Notes under the pieces: model-generated
Seen by the model: the letters and a program-made list of their open reading frames with translations, nothing else
Told to the model about the DNA's origin: nothing
The model's database searches: none
Program-made: the position numbers and the translations under genes
In this document: positions 9,514 through 18,821 of the stretch, piece by piece
Layout: each line of letters opens with the position of its first letter
Numbering within the stretch: position 1 is the stretch's first letter
Assembly: GCA_021205695.1 (NCBI GenBank)
Contig: JAJPXB010000047.1
Location: 62,001 to 126,000 of the forward strand
Source of the DNA: Clostridiales bacterium
Lineage (GTDB): Bacteria; Bacillota; Clostridia; Oscillospirales; Oscillospiraceae
Length of the DNA stretch: 64,000 bases
Direction of reading: 5' to 3'

Positions 9514-9882
9514 TCATACCTCCCGCTCTCTGGGGCGCAGGCCAAAGCTGACCGCGATGGCGGAATCTACCTCCTCCATCCGCTCCTCGTCCAGGTGCCC
9601 CATCCGCTCCCGTAGACGGCGCTTATCCAGGGTCCTGATCTGCTCCAGCAGCACCACGGAATCCCGGGTCAGCCCACAGTGGGGGTCGATCAGCTCGATA
9701 TGGGTGGGCAGCTTCGCCTTGTTGAGCTGTGAGGTGATGGCCGCCGCGATCACCGTCGGGCTGTGCCGGTTGCCCATGTCGTTTTGAATGATCAGCACCG
9801 GCCGGACGCCTCCCTGTTCGCTGCCCACCACCGGACTCAGGTCGGCGTAAAAGATGTCTCCTCTTCTGATATTGGTATCCAC
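9514..9882 (-). CDS. ndoA: MazF/PemK-family endoribonuclease (NdoA/EndoA type)
   Basis: A 122-residue sequence-specific mRNA interferase. The sequence shows the canonical opening [20 protein letters not shown], then RPVLIIQND, and a [15 protein letters not shown] strand region, as in B. subtilis EndoA. The usual partner antitoxin (EndoAI/MazE) and alr are not visible next to it; the upstream 240 bp contain no convincing ribbon-helix-helix ORF. In many Clostridia ndoA stands alone, so this could be a solitary interferase or have its antitoxin elsewhere. Confidence 0.92.
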   Translation of the reverse strand: MDTNIRRGDIFYADLSPVVGSEQGGVRPVLIIQNDMGNRHSPTVIAAAITSQLNKAKLPTHIELIDPHCGLTRDSVVLLEQIRTLDKRRLRERMGHLDEERMEEVDSAIAVSFGLRPREREV

Positions 9883-10128
9883 AATTTCACACTCCGCCGA
9901 ATTCAGGCTCGTCGAAGCTGTGCCTTCGGCGATGCCCTCAAAATGCTCCCGTCACATCCTATGTAACGAGGTACTTCTCATTCTCCCCTGCAAGGGGGAA
10001 AATATACCCCTCTTCCGGGCGGGAGACAGCATCTCCCACCGTTCCCCCTCTTTCCAGCATATGCGACGGGTTTTCCCCTGTGCACAGCGAAATTGCGCAC
10101 TTGTGGAGTGAAACTTCATACAGATGAC

Positions 10129-10157
10129 TTGCATTCCCCTGCGAATATTGCTATAAT
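10129..10157 (+). promoter_or_regulatory. sigma-A promoter for the carboxyltransferase gene
   Basis: TTGCAT, 17 bp, TATAAT, 63 bp before ATG 10221. The rest of the gap 9883-10220 shows no gene; a short palindrome near 9983 (CCCCTgcaAGGGG) is the only other structure. Confidence 0.85.
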
Positions 10158-10220
10158 GTAGAAGTATTGTAAAATGTGGTTCAAAGCGTCTCTTTGAGCC
10201 GGTTTGAAGGAGTATGCTCA

Positions 10221-11738
10221 ATGGATTCTCTTCAGCAATTGGAACAGTACCGCCACGACCTGCTGAGCAGTGGCAATCCCGCCCGCCAGCACGACAAGGG
10301 CAAGCTGACTGCCGACGAACGGCTGAACATTCTGTTTGACACGGACACGTTCGTGGAGTACAACGTCTTTCAGAATCGGGGCCGGAGCCCGGAAAAGCCC
10401 TGCGCCCGTGACGGCGTGATCGCCGGCTGCGGCAAGATCAACGGCCGTTATGCCTATGCCTACGCCCAGGACTTCACCATCTCCGGCGGCGCGCTCTCCG
10501 CCTCCAACGCACGGAAGATCACCGAGGTGCAGAAAATGGCACTCAAGGCCAAGGTGCCCATCATCGCTCTGATGGACTCCGGCGGCGCGAAGATCCAGGA
10601 GGGTATCCAGGCCCTGGCCCAGTACGGCAATATCTTCTATCAGAACACCCAGGCCTCCGGCGTCATCCCCCAGATCACCGCCATTATGGGCCCCTGTGCC
10701 GGCGGAGCCAGCTACTCCCCCGCCCTCCAGGACTTCATCTTCTTTGTGGAGGGCACCGGCGAGATGTTCGTCACCGGTCCCGCCGTGGTGAAGGAGGTCA
10801 TCGGTGAGGACATCAGCATGCAGGAGCTGGGCGGCGCGGACGTGCATATGCGGAAAAACGGCGTGGCCCATGTCCGGGCCTCCGACGACCGGGACTGCCT
10901 GCTGAAGATCCGCAAGCTGCTCACCTATCTGCCCCAGAACTGCGACCAGCTCCCAGACATCCAGCCCAAGTTCAAGGCCCGCTGGCAACGGGGCATCGAG
11001 AACGTGGTGCCGGAGAACAAGCGCCGCATCTACGATGTAAAGCGGGTCATCGACTATCTGGCGGATACGGAGTCCTTCTTTGAGATCGAGCCGGAGTTTG
11101 CCGCCAACATCGTGGTGGGCTTCGGCCGGGTGAACGGAGCCACTGTGGGCTTTGTGGCCAACCAGCCCGCCGTCCTCAGCGGCTGCCTGGACGTGAACGC
11201 CTCCTGCAAGGCCGCCCGGTTCATCCGCACCTGCGACTGCTACAACATCCCCCTCATCAATCTGGTGGACGTGCCCGGCTTCTTTCCCGGTCGTGACCAG
11301 GAGAGCTCCGGTATCATCCGCCACGGGGCCAAGATGCTCTATGCCTACTCTGAGGCCAAGGTGCCCAAGATCACCCTCATCCTCCGGAAAGCCTATGGCG
11401 GGGCGTACATCGCCATGTGCTGCAAGGAGCTGGGGGCCGACGTGGTCTGGGCCTGGCCCTATGCGGAGATCGCCGTCATGGGCGCCGAGGGCGCTGTGAA
11501 GATCCTGAACAAGCGGGAGCTGAAGGCCGCCGGGGACAAGTATCAGGAGGTCCTGGACGAGAAGGTCCAGACCTACAAGGATACCTATCTGAACCCCTAT
11601 ATCGGGGCCAAGCTGGGCTATATCGACGACGTTATCCAGCCCCAGGACACCCGCCGTCTGCTGGAGAAGGTGCTGGACGCCCAGCTCACCTTCCAGTCCG
11701 GCCAGAAAAAGGTACGCCACGGGAATATCCCCCTGTGA
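10221..11738 (+). CDS. acyl-CoA carboxyltransferase / biotin-dependent decarboxylase alpha subunit (MmdA/PccB type)
   Basis: A 505-residue protein. I start it at ATG 10221 (GAAGGAG 8 nt upstream) rather than the track's 10176, which lies inside the leader. It has two crotonase-fold halves: N-terminal HDKGKLTADERLNILFD, IMGPCAGGASYSPAL and VVKEVIGEDISMQELGG; C-terminal LINLVDVPGFFPGRDQE and RKAYGGAYIAMCCKELGAD. This is the carboxyltransferase family covering propionyl-CoA carboxylase beta, methylmalonyl-CoA decarboxylase alpha and glutaconyl-CoA decarboxylase alpha. No biotin carrier, beta or gamma subunit is adjacent, so the substrate is undecided. Confidence 0.9.
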   Translation: MDSLQQLEQYRHDLLSSGNPARQHDKGKLTADERLNILFDTDTFVEYNVFQNRGRSPEKPCARDGVIAGCGKINGRYAYAYAQDFTISGGALSASNARKITEVQKMALKAKVPIIALMDSGGAKIQEGIQALAQYGNIFYQNTQASGVIPQITAIMGPCAGGASYSPALQDFIFFVEGTGEMFVTGPAVVKEVIGEDISMQELGGADVHMRKNGVAHVRASDDRDCLLKIRKLLTYLPQNCDQLPDIQPKFKARWQRGIENVVPENKRRIYDVKRVIDYLADTESFFEIEPEFAANIVVGFGRVNGATVGFVANQPAVLSGCLDVNASCKAARFIRTCDCYNIPLINLVDVPGFFPGRDQESSGIIRHGAKMLYAYSEAKVPKITLILRKAYGGAYIAMCCKELGADVVWAWPYAEIAVMGAEGAVKILNKRELKAAGDKYQEVLDEKVQTYKDTYLNPYIGAKLGYIDDVIQPQDTRRLLEKVLDAQLTFQSGQKKVRHGNIPL

Positions 11739-11757
11739 CAGAAAAGTCTGCAAAAGC

Positions 11758-11801
11758 AAGCATCCCTCCGACGCTGGCAAGCCGGCGTCGGAGGGATGCT
11801 T
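11758..11801. terminator. bidirectional terminator
   Basis: A 17-bp perfect stem (AAGCATCCCTCCGACGC and complement) with T-rich flanks, between the carboxyltransferase and the convergent hslO. Confidence 0.9.
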
Positions 11802-11841
11802 TTGCCTTTCAAGTCATTTATACGTTGCACTGGGTCGTGGA

Positions 11842-12735
11842 TTATGCCTCCGCCTGTCTCCTGGCGGCCAGAAGCCCCTTTAGCTCCCCCTGGGAGAACC
11901 GGTAGGCCTTCCCGCAGAACTGGCATTTCAGCTCCGCTCCCTCCGGCTCCCGGCTCATCTCCTCCAGGTCTGAAACGGGCAGGCTGAGCAGCGCCCGCTG
12001 ATACCGGTCCCGGCTGCAATTACAGCGATATTCCACCGGGCTCTCGTCCAAAAACTCCACCTGGAAGTCGGAAAGGGCGCTGGAAATCAGCTCCTCCGGG
12101 GTCATTCCCTTTTGCAGATGCGGGGTGACGTTCCCCAGAGCGCGGACGCCCGCCTCCACCCGGTCGATGGTCTTGTCGTCCGCCCCGGGCAGCAGCTGGA
12201 TGAGATAGCCACCGGCAGCGGCCACCGACTGATCCCGCTCCACCAGCACCCCCAGGGCGCAGGCGGTGGGGAACTGCTCGCTGACGGCGAAATAGGCGGT
12301 GACATCCTCGGCGATCTCGCCGCTGACCAGAGGGACGGAGCCCACATACGGCTCTTTCAGGCCCAGGTCCTTGATGACGGTCAGGGTGCCGTCTGTACCC
12401 ACTGCCGCCCCCACGTCCAGCTTGCCCTGATACTTTTCCATGAGATGAAGGTGGGGGTTCTGGACATAGCCACGGACGTTGCCCTGGGCGTCGGAGACGC
12501 AGGTGATGCCCCCCAGAGGGCCGCCGCCCCGAATCTGGAGGGTCAGGCTGTCTCCCTCGCCCTTGAGCTGGTTGCCCATAAGAGAGGCGGCCATCAGACT
12601 GCGCCCCAGGGCGGCGGTGGCGGTGGGAAGGGCGGTGTGGAGCTGTCTCGCCTGTTCCACCAGCTCCCGGGCGGTGATGGCCGACGCCATGACGGCGCCG
12701 TCCGAGGTGATCGCCCGCACGATCTTATCTGACAT
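11842..12735 (-). CDS. hslO: redox-regulated chaperone Hsp33
   Basis: A cytoplasmic holdase activated by oxidative unfolding. The 297-residue protein has the Hsp33 core (VRAITSDGAVMASA, LGRSLMAASLMGNQLKGE, GGYLIQLLPGADD). It also has the zinc/redox switch cysteines in the expected C-terminal pattern CNC ... CQFC (YRCNCSRD, LKCQFCGKAY). It is the last gene of a three-gene minus-strand operon, 6 bp after the methyltransferase. Confidence 0.96.
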   Translation of the reverse strand: MSDKIVRAITSDGAVMASAITARELVEQARQLHTALPTATAALGRSLMAASLMGNQLKGEGDSLTLQIRGGGPLGGITCVSDAQGNVRGYVQNPHLHLMEKYQGKLDVGAAVGTDGTLTVIKDLGLKEPYVGSVPLVSGEIAEDVTAYFAVSEQFPTACALGVLVERDQSVAAAGGYLIQLLPGADDKTIDRVEAGVRALGNVTPHLQKGMTPEELISSALSDFQVEFLDESPVEYRCNCSRDRYQRALLSLPVSDLEEMSREPEGAELKCQFCGKAYRFSQGELKGLLAARRQAEA

Positions 12736-12741
12736 ATGAGG

Positions 12742-13521
12742 TCAGTCCTCCTGTCGCTTCGTTTGATAGGCCCGCCGTCTCCGGCAGACAAAAAAGACCC
12801 GGTCGTCCTGCTCCTCCGGAGGCGAAACCATATCCGCCCCGCAGCAGAGCTCTACATCCAGCTCCGCCCGGGTGAGCAGCGTCTCCAGCCGGTTCAAATC
12901 CCAGCCCCGCTCCAGATGATCCTCCTGGACCCGCGTCCACAGCTCCCCCCGCTGGCGCTGGAACAGATCCAGCCCATAGGCGATGGTCTGATCAGAGGGG
13001 TCATAGTCCGCCCGCCAGAGACAGAGGGCGTCTCTGTCCTCGTCCACATAGATCGCCCCGTCCCGCCGGGCGAACTCCCAGACGGGGATGACGTCAAAGA
13101 GAAACAGCCCGCCCGGACGGAGCCACTTGGACACCGAGGCGAGGGCGGCCTCCAGGGCATCTTCCCCGGTGAGGTAATTCAGGCTGTCCAGAGAGCAGAC
13201 GCAGGCGTCCACCGGCTCCGCCAGCTCCAGCGCCTCCATCTCCTGACAGAGCAGAAGGGGACGGCGCTCCTCTTCCAGAGACAGGGCCTTGTCCATGGCC
13301 TGGGCCAGCATCTCCGGAGAGCCGTCTGCCCCGATCACGCCATAGCCCTCTTGGGCCAGCAGACAAGTCAGCGTCCCGGTGCCGCAGGCCAGATCCAGCA
13401 CCGTCTCCACCGGCATCCGCTCCTGCCGGAACCAGCGGAGGTACCACCGGAGCCAGCGATCGTAGTCCACATCCCCGGTGAAGCCGTCATAGCAGTCGGC
13501 CAGACCGGTATAGGCGTTCAC
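12742..13521 (-). CDS. class I SAM-dependent methyltransferase
   Basis: A 259-residue protein starting at GTG, which overlaps the stop of the yerC-like gene (GTGA), indicating translational coupling. It has an N-terminal YTGLADCYDGFTGDVDYDRW, SAM motif I VLDLACGTGTLTCLLA, GADGSPEML (motif II acidic residue) and CVCSLDSLNYL. This is the small-molecule methyltransferase fold common in Clostridia. The substrate is not readable. Confidence 0.88.
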   Translation of the reverse strand: MNAYTGLADCYDGFTGDVDYDRWLRWYLRWFRQERMPVETVLDLACGTGTLTCLLAQEGYGVIGADGSPEMLAQAMDKALSLEEERRPLLLCQEMEALELAEPVDACVCSLDSLNYLTGEDALEAALASVSKWLRPGGLFLFDVIPVWEFARRDGAIYVDEDRDALCLWRADYDPSDQTIAYGLDLFQRQRGELWTRVQEDHLERGWDLNRLETLLTRAELDVELCCGADMVSPPEEQDDRVFFVCRRRRAYQTKRQED

Positions 13522-13829
13522 GCCTCCTCCGACGCAGCGGCGAGCTCTGCCTGGTGGGCAAAGACGTCCTTGTAGCCGTTTACCCCGTAGTTCAGGGAGC
13601 GGTTGACCCGGCTGATGGTGGCGCTGGAGGCTCCTGTTTTTTCCAGAATGTCGTTGTAGATCATGCCCTTTTCCAGCAGCAGAGCCACATCATACCGCTG
13701 CTCCATGGCCCGAAGCTCGGATACGGTGCAGAGATCATGGAAGAAGCGGTAGCACTCATCTACATCCCTGAGCTGCAAAATCGTCTCATAAAGGGCCTTG
13801 CTCGGCTCTTTCCCTGTCATTTTGGACAT
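13518..13829 (-). CDS. TrpR-like protein, YerC/YecD family
   Basis: A 103-residue DNA-binding protein from ATG 13829 (AAAGGAGG upstream). The track's longer ORF reaches into the promoter and is not credible. It has the Trp-repressor-like helix-turn-helix: LCTVSELRAMEQRYDVALLL, then GMIYNDILEKTGASSATISRVNRSL, as in B. subtilis YerC. The family is named for its fold; tryptophan control is not implied. It leads the operon with the methyltransferase and hslO. Confidence 0.9.
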   Translation of the reverse strand: MSKMTGKEPSKALYETILQLRDVDECYRFFHDLCTVSELRAMEQRYDVALLLEKGMIYNDILEKTGASSATISRVNRSLNYGVNGYKDVFAHQAELAAASEEA

Positions 13830-13896
13830 TTCAGTCCCTCCTTTGTGGAGCATCTGCGGAGCCGCCGGGGCGCGCAGCTTTCGTTTGCTATCCCGT

Positions 13897-13925
13897 ATTT
13901 TACCATTGTAGTGTGTGAAAGTAAA
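13897..13925 (-). promoter_or_regulatory. promoter for the yerC-like/methyltransferase/hslO operon
   Basis: Minus strand TTTACT, 17 bp, TAAAAT, 68 bp before ATG 13829. Confidence 0.6.
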
Positions 13926-13972
13926 CACCCTTTCACGAAAAACTTCCCCGGGCATAGGATGGAGCAAAGGCA

Positions 13973-14383
13973 ATGAAGGGAGTGCCGTCTGTGGAACATT
14001 TGGAGCCTGCCGCGGCCCATGTCCGGGAGCTGGTCTATGACTGGGAGGGGCTGCCTGTGCTGACCTGCCGTCTGGCGCTGCCGGAGGCGGCAGGGGAGGG
14101 AAAAGGGCCGGAGCGCATCCGGCGGTACTACCGTCATGTGGAGGACTGTATCTGTAAATGGCTGGAACGGGAGCATCTGCGGCTCTGCGCCCAGGCCCGG
14201 GCCGCGCTGGACGCCTCCAGGCCCATCCCCATGGAGAGCGTCCTGGTGGACGGCCAGGCGGAGGAGACTGAGGCGGGGCGGTTGACCGTCCGCTGGACGA
14301 TTTGCTGGGAGGACAGGAGCCGCACCTTTACTGACTGCTGGGAGACAGAGAGCGGGACGCCAGTGCGGCGGGGGAGGGAATAA
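13973..14383 (+). CDS. hypothetical protein
   Basis: A 136-residue soluble protein, divergent from the yerC-like operon, with codon use like the neighbouring genes. It is Arg/Glu-rich with several Trp residues (VRELVYDWEGLPVLTCRLALP, VRWTICWEDRSR). I recognise no family. The ribosome binding site (AAAGG) is close to the ATG, so the start is uncertain; no in-frame alternative looks better. Confidence 0.55.
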   Translation: MKGVPSVEHLEPAAAHVRELVYDWEGLPVLTCRLALPEAAGEGKGPERIRRYYRHVEDCICKWLEREHLRLCAQARAALDASRPIPMESVLVDGQAEETEAGRLTVRWTICWEDRSRTFTDCWETESGTPVRRGRE

Positions 14384-14401
14384 AAGGCATCTCTTCGTGC
14401 G

Positions 14402-15149
14402 TTAGAAGAGGGCAGGGGAACACATGGCGTATTCTTTTGCCGATAGGGCAGGCGGGTCGATGATAATCACGCCGCTATATAGATTGGATGTAATCGTACC
14501 GCTGGTAACGGTGCCTCCGGCATAAATCCTCCCATCTCAATGTATGGCACTGCACCTGGTTTGACACGCAGACACACATCGGCACGACCTTGCCGTTTTT
14601 GAGCGCTTCTGTGACCGTGGCCTCATCTCTGGCAGGCTACCACCGGGACAATAGGTACGAGAGATGCCCTGCGCTGTCAAAGAAAGCGCCTATCCATTTC
14701 GGCTTTAGCGAATATAGCTTCATATATGACCAGTCGCTGTATCCCATGCTCGTTCCCACCGCATACGCCATATTGTCCAATGCCGTGTCATAACTCATGG
14801 AAGCCAGGTCAACTCTGTTTAACGAATAGCCGAGCAGATTATATGCAGTCGCAAGCGCGCAATAGCCGCATCCGCTTTCCTGGCCGTTACCATGGCCGTA
14901 TGTTGAGCCTGCTATAAAACCAGCGTGTTGATTGTAAATGTGGGACTTATAAACAGCTGCGCTACTGCCAGCTTTGACATATCGATACGCAACTGGCTCG
15001 CAGCCTGACGCAGAGGCACTAGCGTAATATGTTTTGGACAGCAAATTGATAGATTGTGCTGTGGCAGAGGCCAAGGAAGGAGAGCCAAGCCCAAGCAGTA
15101 GAAAGTCCAGCAGCGCGAGTGTCGAAATACCCACTTTCCGTTTTTTCAT
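14402..15149 (-). pseudogene. decayed secreted C39-like cysteine peptidase
   Basis: The intact part (ATG 15149 after AGGGAG) begins with a signal peptide (MKKRKVGISTLALLDFLLLG ... ASA), then a C39-like peptidase active-site region ESGCGYCALATAYNLLG. The reading frame hits TAG at 14637. Codons after the stop continue in the same frame with DEATVTEALKNGKVVPM, a typical continuation of such proteases. The similarity then breaks, and the tail SGVIIIDPPALSAKEYAM appears in another frame, ending at 14402. The catalytic His/Asp part is therefore lost. A nonsense mutation plus a frameshift is the simplest explanation. Confidence 0.6.
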
Positions 15150-15379
15150 GAAAAGCTCCCTTCTGCCTCTCTGAAGGCGCATCTGTATATAAACAGAGTG
15201 TTTTACGGAAATGTACGTTTGAAAAGTGTGCCGCAACGGTTGATTTCCCAGTATATTGATTCGAGTCCTGTTTGGAAAAAGTTGCAAAGGGGGCGTTTTA
15301 GTGCCATAACAAACAAATTAATGAATTAGTTAATGAAATTTGCAAAGGTGTACATTTCCAAATTACCGCATGATTTTGC

Positions 15380-16054
<675 letters not shown>

Positions 16055-16086
16055 CTACCAAAAATGATATGATGCGGCAAACGCCC

Positions 16087-16116
16087 CTCCAGCGGCATAG
16101 AAAGATGCCGCTGGAG
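16087..16116. terminator. hairpin, possible terminator of the tnpV remnant
   Basis: A perfect 12-bp stem, CTCCAGCGGCAT and complement, with a 6-nt loop, immediately downstream of the tnpV remnant on the minus strand. There is no clear T run. Confidence 0.45.
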
Positions 16117-16128
16117 GAGCATTGTCTA

Positions 16129-16490
16129 TTAAGCCAGCATGAGCTCAGCGTTCATGATCTCTCTTGCACCAGACCGCGATGCTGTTCATACGCGAATCTA
16201 TTCCCATGGCGATTCTGGCGCTCCTGCAGTTGCCTGGCCAACAGGACATAACGGGATTGCACCTGCTCGTCAATGTCCGCCAGGTAACGTTCATCCCACC
16301 TACTGACAAAGGCTTGTTGCAGAAAATCGGCCTGGGTTCTTTCAGAAAGTGCTTATGCCCTGTCCCAAACAAAGCCCGATTGGGGCCGTTTCTTTTCCCA
16401 ATATTGCCAAATCGGGAATCAGGCAGCCGCATTCGTCCTCGTGGAAGATGCTGTCGGGCTGTTTGTCTTTGGCTTAGAAGCAAAGTACAT
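16129..16490 (-). pseudogene. decayed tnpV (transposon-encoded TnpV family)
   Basis: Pieces of TnpV can be read in order but in alternating frames: LIPDLAILGKETAPIGL, then HKHFLKEPRPIFCN, then RYLADIDEQVQSRYVLL, then RMNSIAVW, and finally MNAELMLA before TAA. The intact family reads like the copy at 46161 (YYIPDLKLPEERRPIGKW ... YLADLNEQ ... MNSIRNRAEEI). At least three frameshifts are needed, so this is a pseudogene. It lies behind the defective serine recombinase, suggesting one old element. Confidence 0.7.
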
Positions 16491-16526
16491 ATGTCAATAA
16501 AAAGATGACCATTCGATCATGAAAAT

Positions 16527-16555
16527 TTGACAAGCAGCGGCAGATAGTGTAGGAT
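16527..16555 (+). promoter_or_regulatory. candidate cas3 promoter
   Basis: TTGACA, 17 bp, TAGGAT, 92 bp upstream of cas3. The start of the element (TTGACAAGC then CGGCA) resembles the -35 region of the cas5c promoter. Confidence 0.5.
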
Positions 16556-16646
16556 TGTTTTGGTGAAATTGACAGCTCACTGCGGACGGCGCACAAAGGC
16601 GATCGTTCCGACTATTATTGCTGTAAATCCTAAACAGGAGGCAGTC

Positions 16647-18818
16647 ATGAAAACAGACGAATATATTGCTCATCGCGCCGAGGATGGCCGCACCCAGAGT
16701 GTAAAGGCCCATCTGGAGGGGACAGCCGCACTGGCAGAAAAGTTTGCCACCCCATTTGGTGCGGCGGCGTTGGGACGATGGGTGGGACTTGTCCACGATA
16801 TCGGCAAATACTCCGTGCCTTTCCAGCGGCGCATCAGTGACCCAGATCACGCACCACGCACTGACCACTCCACCGCAGGCGCCCAGGAGGCGTGGCAGCG
16901 ACGGCTGGCTCCAGCGGCCTTCGCTATTGCTGGACATCATACTGGTCTGCCGGACGGCGGTACCCGGCTGGATACAGCGGACGACCCCACCATGATAGGT
17001 CGATCTCGGAAGCAGGTGCCGGATTACAGCGCCTGGCGGCGGGACGTGACGCTTCCCCAGGTGTCCCTGCTGCCCTACCTGGGGCGGGACGGCTTCACTG
17101 ACAGCTTCTTCACCCGGATGCTCTATTCCTGCCTGGTGGATGCGGACTTTCTGGACACGGAGACCTTTATGCAGGGGCCACAGCCCCGCGGAGACTATGC
17201 CTCTCTGCCTGTGCTGCTGGACAGGCTCTCTGCCAAAACAGACCGCTGGTTAAACGGTGCGCCCGGCAACGCCCTGAACCGCTGCCGCAACGACATTCTC
17301 CGCGCCTGTATGGAGCACGGCGCACAATGGCCCCGGGGTCTTTACACCCTGACCGTCCCCACCGGTGGCGGCAAGACTACTGCATCCCTGGCCTTTGCCC
17401 TCCGCCACGCCGTAGCGCATGAGATGAAGCGGATTATCTACGTCATTCCGTATACCTCCATCATCGACCAGACGGTGGATGTGTTCCGGGACATTTTGGG
17501 GGAGGAGAACGTCCTGGCCCATTACGGCGAGGCCGCCTTCCGGCAAAAGGCCCCGGAGGATCTGACTCCGGAGGAATACCGCCAGCTGTTGGCCTCCGAG
17601 AACTGGGATGCGCCGCTGGTAGTCACCACCGCCGTCCAGTTCTTTGAATCCCTCTACGCAAACCGCAGCTCCCGCTGCCGGAAGCTCCACAACCTGGCGG
17701 ACAGCGTGATCATCTTCGACGAGGCGCAGACGCTCCCCCTGCCCTACCTCCGCCCCTGCTGCGCCGCCATCGCCCAGCTGGTGGAGCATTACGGCGCTAC
17801 CGCCGTGCTGTGTACCGCAACCCAGCCCGCTCTGGGGCCGCTGTTTGAGCAGCTGGCCCCGAACTTACAGCTGCGGGAGATTTGCCCCGGCGGGACGGCC
17901 CTCTATCAGACCCTACGGCGCTGCCACCTGGAGGATTTGGGCAGCCTCAGCCTGGAGGGGCTGGCCTCGCGTCTCCGGACACATCAACAGGTGCTCTGCG
18001 TCGTGAACCGCCGCAAAACGGCCCAGCAGCTCTATGCCGCCTTACCCAAGGACGGAGGCAGCTTTTGCCTGACCACTCTGCTGTGTGCCGCAGACCGCCG
18101 GGCCAAGCTGGCTGAGATTCGCCGTCGGCTCAGGGAGGGGCTGCCCTGCCGGGTGGTGTCCACCTCGCTGATCGAGGCGGGGGTGGACGTGGATTTTCCG
18201 GTCGCCTACCGGGAGGAGGCAGGGCTGGACTCTCTCTTGCAGACCGCAGGGCGGTGCAACCGGGAGGGGCGGGAAGCGAACCCCGCCCGATGCCCCGTGT
18301 ATCTGTTCAAGCTGGAGGACAGCCCGGCACCCAAAATGTTGGAGCTGCAAATCACCGCCCTGCGGGCGGCCCAACGGGAACAGGGCGAGCTGGATCTGCC
18401 GGAGGCTATCGCATATTACTTTAAAACCCTGTATGGAGTCAAAGGCCAGGAGGCCCTAGACCAGAAGCAGGTTATGGACGCATTTCTCAAGGGCAGGGGC
18501 GATGTGCAATGCCCCTTCGCTACAGTTGCCAAGGAATTTGCCCTGATTGAGAATCCGACCAAAACGATTTACCTTCCCATTGACAAGGGGGAAGAGCTCT
18601 GCCAGCTGCTCCAGGCCGGACAGACGAACCGGGCATTGTACCGGAAGCTGGGCCCTTACAGCGTGGAGGTCTATCAGGAGCAGTATCAAGCCCTTTATCA
18701 GGCGGGAGCGCTGGACCCTGTTGACGAGCGCTCCGCCGTGTTGACTTCCCCCATCTGGTATGACCGGGAGACGGGGCTGAAGTCTGATGCGCAGGGAGGG
18801 CAGGGACTGTTCCTGTAA
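16647..18818 (+). CDS. cas3: CRISPR-associated helicase/nuclease Cas3, type I-C
   Basis: A 724-residue protein from ATG 16647 (AGGAGG 6 nt upstream; the track's start at 16560 lies in the leader). Its N-terminal HD nuclease domain has GLVHDIGKYSVPFQ (about residue 47), DHSTAGAQ and AGHHTGLPDGG. The SF2 helicase follows: VPTGGGKTTASLAFALRHA (Walker A, about residue 237), IIFDEAQTLP (Walker B, about residue 355), CTATQPAL, and TAGRCNREGR (motif VI, about residue 532). It unwinds and degrades DNA marked by Cascade. It is separated from cas5c by 217 bp containing the creR-like RNA. Confidence 0.97.
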   Translation: MKTDEYIAHRAEDGRTQSVKAHLEGTAALAEKFATPFGAAALGRWVGLVHDIGKYSVPFQRRISDPDHAPRTDHSTAGAQEAWQRRLAPAAFAIAGHHTGLPDGGTRLDTADDPTMIGRSRKQVPDYSAWRRDVTLPQVSLLPYLGRDGFTDSFFTRMLYSCLVDADFLDTETFMQGPQPRGDYASLPVLLDRLSAKTDRWLNGAPGNALNRCRNDILRACMEHGAQWPRGLYTLTVPTGGGKTTASLAFALRHAVAHEMKRIIYVIPYTSIIDQTVDVFRDILGEENVLAHYGEAAFRQKAPEDLTPEEYRQLLASENWDAPLVVTTAVQFFESLYANRSSRCRKLHNLADSVIIFDEAQTLPLPYLRPCCAAIAQLVEHYGATAVLCTATQPALGPLFEQLAPNLQLREICPGGTALYQTLRRCHLEDLGSLSLEGLASRLRTHQQVLCVVNRRKTAQQLYAALPKDGGSFCLTTLLCAADRRAKLAEIRRRLREGLPCRVVSTSLIEAGVDVDFPVAYREEAGLDSLLQTAGRCNREGREANPARCPVYLFKLEDSPAPKMLELQITALRAAQREQGELDLPEAIAYYFKTLYGVKGQEALDQKQVMDAFLKGRGDVQCPFATVAKEFALIENPTKTIYLPIDKGEELCQLLQAGQTNRALYRKLGPYSVEVYQEQYQALYQAGALDPVDERSAVLTSPIWYDRETGLKSDAQGGQGLFL

Positions 18819-18821
18819 AGC

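Noticed and set aside
9514-9882. A toxin-antitoxin pair at the mazF-type gene
   Set aside because: No antitoxin-like ORF precedes it on the minus strand within the gap.
10218-11780. A 520-codon minus ORF opposite the carboxyltransferase
   Set aside because: Antisense shadow with no recognisable domain or start signals.
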